This document shows positions 56,643-64,000 of a stretch of DNA of 64,000 nt, piece after piece. This DNA comes from Helichrysum umbraculigerum. Its lineage: Eukaryota; Streptophyta; Magnoliopsida; Asterales; Asteraceae. The stretch spans positions 80,504,501-80,568,500 of the forward strand of contig CATIUR010000003.1 in NCBI GenBank assembly GCA_949592205.1, in the 5' to 3' direction. The translations under genes were made by a program, and so were the position numbers. Under the pieces are notes generated by a model that saw only the letters and a program-made list of their open reading frames with translations, did not search any database and had not been told where the DNA came from. The first letter of the stretch is position 1. Each line of letters opens with the position of its first letter.

Positions 56643-58721
56643 GAGGGACCCAAGCCATTATGGTCTTGGTTTGTCCCTTATCATCAACAAACTTAAGCTC
56701 TTTAAAATAACCATCCTTCCCATCAGGAGCTTTGGTTACTTTCGAAGTAGCTTTAGGTTGTGGACGATCAGCCTTAAGAGGTGAATTTGAGGAGAACCTC
56801 TTAGGCACATAATTATGAGCTCTATGATTATAATAAAATTCATGTGATCGCGAAGTAGTACCACTCTCATAATGACTATGGCCTCTACTTGGAGTTCTAA
56901 ACCTCGACGGTGTCACATCTCTAGACTTATAGACAGAATTATCACCTTGAGTATACGGCCGTTTAGGTTTAGGTGGGGAGACACTATGTTTACCATCTCT
57001 TTTAAGAATGTTAACAGGTTTATAACCTAACTTAGGTTTGGTATCTAACCCATCTACAGTCATACTAGAGTCGGTCTGTGTCTTTTCATCCATCACAAGC
57101 TTATGTGGTGTTTCAGGCTTTTTGTTAGGACAACAAGAAGCCACGTGTCCCTTTTGATGACACTTGAAACATGACATCTGCTTGCGTGATTTACTCACTT
57201 TTGCTTTCTCATCCGGAGTCTTAGGCACTAAAGGTTTAAGTTGTTCCTTATTAACCTTATCATCAGTCTTAGCATCGTTAATCACTCCACCCGATACAAA
57301 CTGTATTTTGGTGAAATGAGAAGCCTTACTATTTTCTGATGAAGGGTTCTTAATAACATCCTTCTGTGCCTCTAACTTTTCCTGATCATTAGTTACTGAA
57401 ATTTCAGGAGTAGCATCTGTCATTTCAGAATCTTCAGGAATAGGAGTGTAATTGGCATTAAAAGGTGGGGATACATCATTGTAACCTAACCCAGTCTTGT
57501 CCTTTACACTTCGTTGAGCATCTAACATTTTGTCCATTTGAGATGTCCTATAGTTCTCAAGTTTACGATTTTGCTCAATTAACCTTAAGTTAAGGTTCAC
57601 TATTTCCTGATCCTTACTAGCAATTGTCTCATTTAGGTCTTTGATATTCATATAGAGACCATCTATGATAACAGATTTTTCACTTATGGTATCTCTAAGT
57701 TTTGTTCTATCCGAAGCATCAGACTTAATTTTATCTTTTAAGACTTGTTTATCATCACTTAATCTACGAATATCCATAACAGCTTGATCAAGTTCAGATC
57801 TAACAGTCTTATAGGATTCCTTATCCATATTTAATTGTGATGAGAGGTTGCTATTTGACACAGTTAAGACACTATTCTAAGATTGTAAATCAGTAACTAA
57901 GTAACAAACATCAGCAAGATTAAGAATATCTAAACATACCTTCTTCTTGTCAGTTTGTAATTCAGCCATGCGTGCCACGAATTCTTCAGGACTCATATCT
58001 GGAGCTGAATCCATATATAGCACGTCATCATCACTTGCCTTCACTTCAGACTCAGGCACCTCTACTTTCTGTTCCATATCAGTGGGCATGTAGGACACTG
58101 ATCCAGCAGTTGTCTCTTCAATCTCGGTCATCAAAGCTTCCTCAGAATGAGCTTGCCAATCATAAGAGCCATCCAACTGCTTCACCACTAAGGCTTTGGA
58201 AGCGAGAGTACTTCCCGAACCTTGTTTTCCTTGTGCTTCTATTTTAGGTCTTTGGCATTCTCTAGCAAAATGACCAATACCCTGATAGTTAAAGCATCTG
58301 ACCTTGGTTTTGTCAAACCCTGATCTATTGCCCAATACTTTTCTACCAGTTCTCTTGAGGAAATTCTTCACCTTTCTAGATATCAACGCTAGTTGATCTT
58401 GAAGCTCCAATTCCTCAAGATAATCAGAATCTATCTGCTCATAATCCTCATCAAATAGAATAGGATCATTGATCTTTCCCTCTATGTAGTTCTCATATGA
58501 TGCCACAAAGGAAGCAAGAACAGACAGTTGCTGTTCAGCAGATTTCACACTCATCGACATCTTCTGATGCTCTTGAGGTGACTTCTCAGAATTCTTTCCC
58601 TTTGTCTCATCACCAGAGGAGGAAATAAAGCACATATCTTCAGTAATCATTTCTCCATTTTCACTAGTATCACCAACTAACAGTGCAGTGGTCGAACTAT
58701 TAGCAAATATTAGCAAATAGT
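56632..58721 (-). pseudogene. gag: CopB gag, 5'-truncated
   Basis: In frame from about 58690 to the TGA at 56634-56632, with one stop TAG at 57879-57877. The N-terminal gag core is missing: the sequence begins in the acidic part that precedes the first zinc knuckle, and upstream is CopC module M. Knuckle 1 reads CFNYQGIGHFAREC, with Tyr for the second Cys, so it is damaged. Then come a long coiled-coil-like segment and an intact knuckle 2 (CFKCHQKGHVASC). The layout of two knuckles separated by about 300 residues is shared with CopA and CopC. The stop lies in CTGAT, 22 nt before a CAG. Confidence 0.85.
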
Positions 58722-59740
58722 AAGTGTTATCTCGATTATCAGTATATTTGTCCACTTTAAATTTACTTAGCACATTTAATACACCTAGAATAAAAATTAT
58801 TTCAAGACGATTATTGGTATTGTTTGTCCACCTAAACATGATACATCGTTTCTGTGAGCTAACCTTTATTGTTAGCATGAATAGTCCTCTGTGGTCCCCA
58901 CCATAGATATACCCCATAAGCTAGACATTGATCTTAATTCTAAAAGTAGATAGTTTTTAAGAGTTATCATTTTTAAGAATCAAGTCAGCGGTGACAGGTC
59001 TGTACTTACGTACAACAAAGCGACATACACTTGATTCAGGTTTAAGCAAAACCAATTGCAGTCAAACCGAGCTTTGGATTTTCCCAATCGGCGACCTTGT
59101 TCGGTATCTTAGAGTATAAGACTTTTCAAGTTCATTGACTTGGCGTTTGCTTAGTGTTGAGGTTATACAGAATTGAGACCAGGTCTGCACTTACGTACAA
59201 CAGAGGAAACAATTCGTATAACCCCCCAAATGATCTCCTTGAAAATATCTAAGGTTACAATTAAATAAAGCGAACTTATAGAATTAAGACATTGTCGTAC
59301 ATCACAAGGTGTTTACCACAAGATTATAGCCATGTATTTAATAGATTTCTTAATAACTCAGAGACCGGTTTGTATCATGCCTACCAATACATCATATGAT
59401 GAAGCTAACTTTTATAATACCTGTATTAAGTATGCTAGATAAACCTACTGATACATCAAGGATAAACCTTCAAATTTCCATTTTGTGCATATCATCTGAT
59501 GTACTATCATTTCCCAAGTTGTTTACAGACACAACCCAATGTCTTTTCAAGAATTAAGAATCTTGTTGTTCACATTTTTGATCCAAGTGATCAGAATTTT
59601 TAAGATTTTAAAATTACTCCCCCTGAACAGCAGATTTTTATATCCCCCTTAAACATTAAACATATTTTTGTATTTTTTAATTTAACAAATTTCGCAACAT
59701 TGCATTTCTTTAATACTAAAAAGTATAAAGAATGGCTGTT
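58722..59740 (-). other. CopC module M, fused to CopB gag
   Basis: The noncoding module contains GCAACAGCCATTCTTTATAC (near 59735), ATGATAGTACATCAGATG (near 59505), CATCATATGATG (59390-59401), boxes at 59184-59202 and 58999-59017, and AGGTGGACAAACAATACCAA (near 58830). It runs in step with CopA as far as AACACTTACTATT at about 58722 and then switches to CopB gag. The junction and the absence of pol upstream show this is a recombinant. Confidence 0.75.
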
Positions 59741-59982
59741 GCATATTCAACAAATAAAAAATAGATAAAATTTAAATAAAAATTTCAAAATCACATATCA
59801 AGTCAAGTCATAACCCTTTTAGCACTTTTACCACCTTGAGACTTCGATAATCTCATCCATCCAATCACAAATCATCACACATGAGCACCTTGAAAATAAT
59901 CTTCCAAAAATATTCACATCCTCTCAGTCCCTAAAATATTAGCTATCAAAAACCTGACTGCATCACCATAAACAATTAAACA

Positions 59983-62097
59983 TTAGTACTTATGGGACAC
60001 CCAAGCCTTGATAGACTTGGGTAGTCCAAAATCATCCATAACCATCACATCAATAAGTTTATGATATTTCAAAAACTCAGCTGACTTCATTGATGCGTTG
60101 TTTGTGGATTTGGGTTTCCAAACCTGTTTAGGTTCAGATGATTTGTTTTCAACAATGTTGTGATGTTGAACTTGAGGTCTACCAGGCATAACTTTGTTTA
60201 CTCTTGCCATAGGTTTTGGAGAGTTTGATGCACAACTAGATACAGGCGAATACGAGCGACGCCTTGAAAAAGATTTTGAAAAAGAATTCCTAAAAGAGAA
60301 AGTTCTTGGCATCCCTCTGTCAAACCTATCTAGGGATAATAACCTACAATCCCTAATTATATGTCCTTGTTGTCCATAATGGAAACAAGAACGTCTCTCA
60401 ACATAAGATTTATTCCAATGAGTTCCCTCAAATCGTTTCAGTGGAGGACAATACACAGAAGGTCTATTAACAGGAACATTTGTTGAACATGCACTCTTAG
60501 GTGGACATGTTGAAGTAGATGTTCCTGAGGTTGAGTTAGTTGATTTTGATGGTTTATTCTTTTCATATTTATCAACTACAACTTTTGAGGATTCACTGTC
60601 AACCTTAGCTTTGCCTTTGCATTTAAAACAATCATCATTTTCAGTTGTAATGATGAAATTTTCAGGTTTGACATTTATTTTCTCAACCTTAATGGTAGAC
60701 TCTTCAGGTATATCTTCTACCTCAATGACCTCCTCAACACTAACTGGAGGTGAATTTTCAGATTTAACAAAAATAGGCGAAGGATACTCTGGCCGTTTAG
60801 TTTTCTCCTTTGCCTGCCTCTTAGGCTTAGCTTCTTTATCTTTGGTAGCTGACCAAGATGAGTAGTCAGCTACAACCTCTTTGATGTCTTCCTTAACAGG
60901 CTTAGGATAATAGTTAGTGGGAGGTGGATAACCAATTCCCTCTTTACTATTTGACCTTTGCTTGTCAACAATTTCATCAAAGATTTTATGAGAATTTGCG
61001 TAACTTGTGACCCCTTTTTTAAAATTGTCAGACTCAGACTTTAGCTCAGAAAGTTCTTTATTCAAAAGTTCAATTTCTTTAAGATAGATATTAATAGCAT
61101 CTTGTTGGCTAAAGACTTTTGCTTTATATTTCTCAGTGTCAAACTTATAAGCCTCAATTTGTTTTTCATAAAGAAATTCATTAGCTTTCAAAAACTTGTT
61201 TGACTCGGTGAGTTTAACAACTTTTTCTCTCAAGTCTTCATTATCAATTTGGCAAATCTTTAAAGAAGCATCTAGAGTAATACATGAAACACAATTCATA
61301 GTTTCCTCGGTTTCATCATGTACCTCATGTATCTTTGCCAAGAGTGCACTATGTTGAACCTTTCCTTGAAGCGCACTGAAATCAAACGTTCCTGGATTAA
61401 ACACCACCATCGCCTGTGGTGTTGTATTCTTCTCTGGAGTCTTGGGTGCTGAAGGTGTAGTGAATCCAGATGGAGGATATTTTTCCTTCTCACATTCCTT
61501 AGCAAAGTGTCCATGAGTCTGACAGATTTTGCATTTCACCTTGCTTTTATTAAAACCAAGACCTGTATCATCATCATCATCATCCAGGTCTTTTCTACCC
61601 ATTCTCTGAAGAAACTTCTTTGTTCTTTGGGTTATCATGGCCATACTCCATTTGATGTCCATTTGCTCTAGATCGTCAGAATCAATCTGTTCAAAGTCTT
61701 CTTCAGTAAGCTGTAGAGTACTAGCTTTCTTTGAAAGAAAATTCTCATAAGAGTTGAGGAAAGCAGCAAAGATTGTAGCATGATCCTCAGTAGCCTTTGA
61801 AGGAGCTGTATGAGAGATATAGGAAGCATATGAAGTGCTACCAGAAGGAGATGTAGCTGACTTGGAATTAGATCTGGAAGTATCATTGAGACTAGGATTT
61901 TGAGTGGAAGCCGCTGACATCTTTTCTTTCTTCTTCATGTCAAGAGCATCAGCCTGTAACTTTCTGATGAGTTCTTCCAAATCCATGATTTCAATTTCTG
62001 GATCTTGTTCCAAAATCTCCACATTGGTATCCCAGTCCTTAGGTAATACCCGTAATAGCTTCTTATTTACGTCTCCATTATTAAGTACTATTCCTCC
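59983..62097 (-). pseudogene. gag: CopC gag, 5'-truncated
   Basis: Open from the break at 62097 to TAA 59985-59983. It begins within the gag core (VNKKLLRVLPKDWDTNVEIL, collinear with CopA), has knuckle 1 CKICQTHGHFAKEC, a long helical Lys/Glu segment and a knuckle 2 in which Tyr replaces a Cys (CFHYGQQGHIIRDC). The frame as read upstream to 62157 includes sequence from the neighbouring LTR, which is not gag. No stop interrupts about 700 codons. After the gag stop, pol is entirely absent; only 240 bases separate gag from module M. Confidence 0.88.
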
Positions 62098-64000
62098 TGT
62101 CATACCCCGTCTAAAGCGGAAACAACGGAGTACAACAATGATAGGATCACAACACATTATTATAAAGAAATACTAAATGAAATAAAATAATCAATGTGTC
62201 ATGATGTCATTAACATGAAAAACGGTTCATGTCATGCATTCATTCCAACAATGAATCCAAAATAACCAACAATGATTCCACAAAATAGAGGTTAAGGCAA
62301 AACACGCCTTTCCAAATTATTAAAAATGCAAAAGTTCCACCTCAAGCGGTAGTTTCAAAGTTTAGCTTAAATGCAACCTAGAGGTCCACTAAGCTTTCTT
62401 GTCTTCTATCTTCAGTCCACTAGAATTACCTGAAAAGTTATGCTCAAAAACGTCAACAATAATGTTGGTGAGTTTCGTAGGTTTGAAACCAAACACCACA
62501 ATAAAATATTTTTGCTGTGATAATGATAAGTTAGGACAATGCATATAGAAATGGTACATATAAATGAAATTAGTGTAAGTGAACAAATCTCAACCAATCA
62601 ATCATGCGTGTTGTCATTACTCCCGCAGAGTAAGACGAATAGCATATAAGTCGGCGTGTTGTCAATACCCCCAAGGAGTAAGACGGATAGCCTCAAAGAT
62701 GTCAATGTATCCAACTGGCGTGTTGTCAATACCCACAAAGGAGTAAGACTAATAGCCCCAACAATGTTTCCAAGTAATGCACATAATTCCACATAATGTA
62801 ACACATTTCAAGCATATGTCCGAAAAATAATAGTAAACAAGTTCACAGCATGAAAAATAATTGATAAAACATGGAGCATACTTTTCCCCCAATTTAAAAA
62901 TATGTAAAGGAAAATGGGGCCACGAAAACTCACCTTGATTAACAAAGTAAATTACGCTCCCAAACAAGTCCACTAAACAGTTCTTCAATCTACAAATAAA
63001 TTCATATATATTAATAACCTAGGCAAAATATACTTTTTCTTATATCCTAGTTGTTTTAATAATCCCATGAAATCCGACTTCACATAAAAGTGGTATGTGG
63101 AGTACTTTGTTTAAGTGGATTTTATTGACATCAATATATCACTAGCGTTATGCTCATATAAATAAAGTATAATACTTGTTAATAATCATTTTACATTATT
63201 CATTCTTTTTAATTCAAATATATACATTAAATTCTTAAAATTTTATAAATGTGATTTGTTTACAGAAAAAGTTTATTCTTAAACATCCTTTACAACTCCC
63301 AAAATATTAGAAAACAATTTGGTCAAACCGAACTAAGTTTATAAAAGTTTTTCTCAAATTTCGTCACTCCTAACTGCAGTTTACGAAATAATTTTTATAA
63401 AATCGTACGTTGCGTTTCAGAGGCTGAAACCTCGCGATCTTATGTAAAATTTCGAGATCTACAACTTTCGTGTTTTGGCCGAAGCCTGAAAACGATTGCA
63501 AGTTGGTCAAAACGGTCGTCGAACTGGACAACCAATGTCTACTAAAACGTTTCTTTTATATAGGTATATTAGTATAATAATTGAAAAAGCCCTATTGATC
63601 CCTTAAGTGTCATCGATAAATTACAGGTTAACTAGGAATACAAACATATGATCATAGGCCAAGCCACTTTCTAAACAAAAAGCAACTTTATTTATTAATC
63701 AATAACCATAAGCCACCACTTATTTATATACAGCATTTAGACAAGAAAATCTACAGTTTATGGTCTTTAATAAAACGATTACCTGAGTAAATAAAATCAT
63801 TGTATCTTCTTCAAAGAAAACATACTCAGCCATGATCTCATACAGTAGATAAATCGATTGTTTCATGTTAACGTTTAACAAGTACGTAATATAGTCCTAT
63901 GTTTTCTGTTTTGTACCATGTTGTGCCTCACGAAAACAGGTTTGTAACTAACTTAAGAAAAACAAGTTTTGATATCGATAACAAAGACTCGATCCACGGT
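62098..64000 (+). other. LTR-like sequence inserted into CopC gag
   Basis: The gag frame stops exactly at TGTCATACCCCG (62098), a typical LTR opening, followed by AAAGCGGAAAC. No ORF of note follows. Within it, three imperfect copies of GCGTGTTGTCAATACCC-N-GAGTAAGACGGATAGC lie at about 62606, 62655 and 62718. 63400-63540 (GAGATCTACAACTTTCGTGTT) reads like a Ty3/gypsy chromovirus LTR. The far edge is beyond the window, so the element type is a guess. Confidence 0.45.
62606..62757. repeat. Three imperfect tandem copies of a 40-bp unit, spaced about 50-60 bp
   Basis: Each copy reads GCGTGTTGTC then AATACCC or ATTACTCCC, then GAGTAAGACGGATAGC or a variant. Spacers differ in length. It is probably part of the LTR starting at 62098. 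Confidence 0.85.

Larger units (their letters stand above)
40772..62097 (-). mobile_element. CopB/CopC: minus-strand Ty1/copia composite with accessory gene
   Basis: Reading on the minus strand: CopC gag (62097-59983), module M (59740-58722), a second gag (58721-56632), pol (56642-53200), module M (53060-52360), an accessory gene with promoter and introns (51734-41835), PPT and 3' LTR (41182-40772). Two gags and two modules mean two related elements are fused at about 58722, and CopC lacks all of pol. The 5' LTR is outside the window or destroyed. A LINE sits inside the accessory gene. Confidence 0.85.

Overview
The window reads as intergenic DNA of a flowering plant, built almost entirely of nested retrotransposons. 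It is AT-rich; its only coding sequence is Ty3/gypsy (Athila-type), Ty1/copia and RTE-type LINE protein; and I recognise no host gene, rRNA, tRNA or CRISPR. An extra protein encoded 3' of pol in the copia elements resembles, from memory, a family seen in Asteraceae genome annotations, so a daisy-family plant is my best guess (inference, not proof). Almost every coding region is broken.

Layout. 1-1260: unassigned, LTR-like. 1261-7348: 3' part of a plus-strand Athila element (Ath1: PR tail, RT, RNase H, IN, long 3' region, 3' LTR), ending inside the gag of a second plus-strand Athila (Ath2). Ath2 runs 7349-14285 (gag end, PR, RT, RH, IN, small env-position ORF, 3' region), is interrupted, and resumes at 33653 with its polypurine tract and 3' LTR. 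The interruption (14286-33647, target duplication ATCCC) is a minus-strand Athila relative without gag or pol (AthN). Nested in it is a young plus-strand copia element (CopA, 19668-29396, duplication AAGAT). From 36311 come a partial LTR, a fourth Athila (Ath4, 5' LTR 37164-39371 and gag) and, cut into that gag at 40772, a minus-strand copia composite (CopB/CopC, 40772-62097). A plus-strand LINE (about 43966-48758) lies inside CopB. At 62098 CopC gag is cut by another LTR-like sequence that leaves the window.

The most interesting content is a possible regulatory system in the copia elements. CopA and CopB carry, in sense orientation downstream of RNase H, an accessory gene with its own TATA box, a 5' untranslated exon, a long first intron and a start codon 2 bases after the 3' splice site. 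CopA's LTR promoters, leader, internal promoter and first intron are studded with one precisely built palindrome, GCGACGT-N8-ACGTCGC: 15 copies, spacer always 8 bases, spacer sequence free. CopB, with a diverged accessory protein, has a different CG-containing motif (TCAACTCGCTA / GCGAGTT) in the equivalent places. A short motif array paired with an element-encoded, probably nuclear protein recalls the VANC anti-silencing proteins of VANDAL DNA transposons. Here it would be a retrotransposon version; this is a hypothesis.

Other shared structure: a conserved noncoding module 3' of pol occurs four times (three copia regions and one Athila); gag stop codons sit inside a branch-point-like sequence 22-25 nt before a CAG in all three copia gags; and each Athila LTR has its own CG-rich repeat array just upstream of its TATA box.
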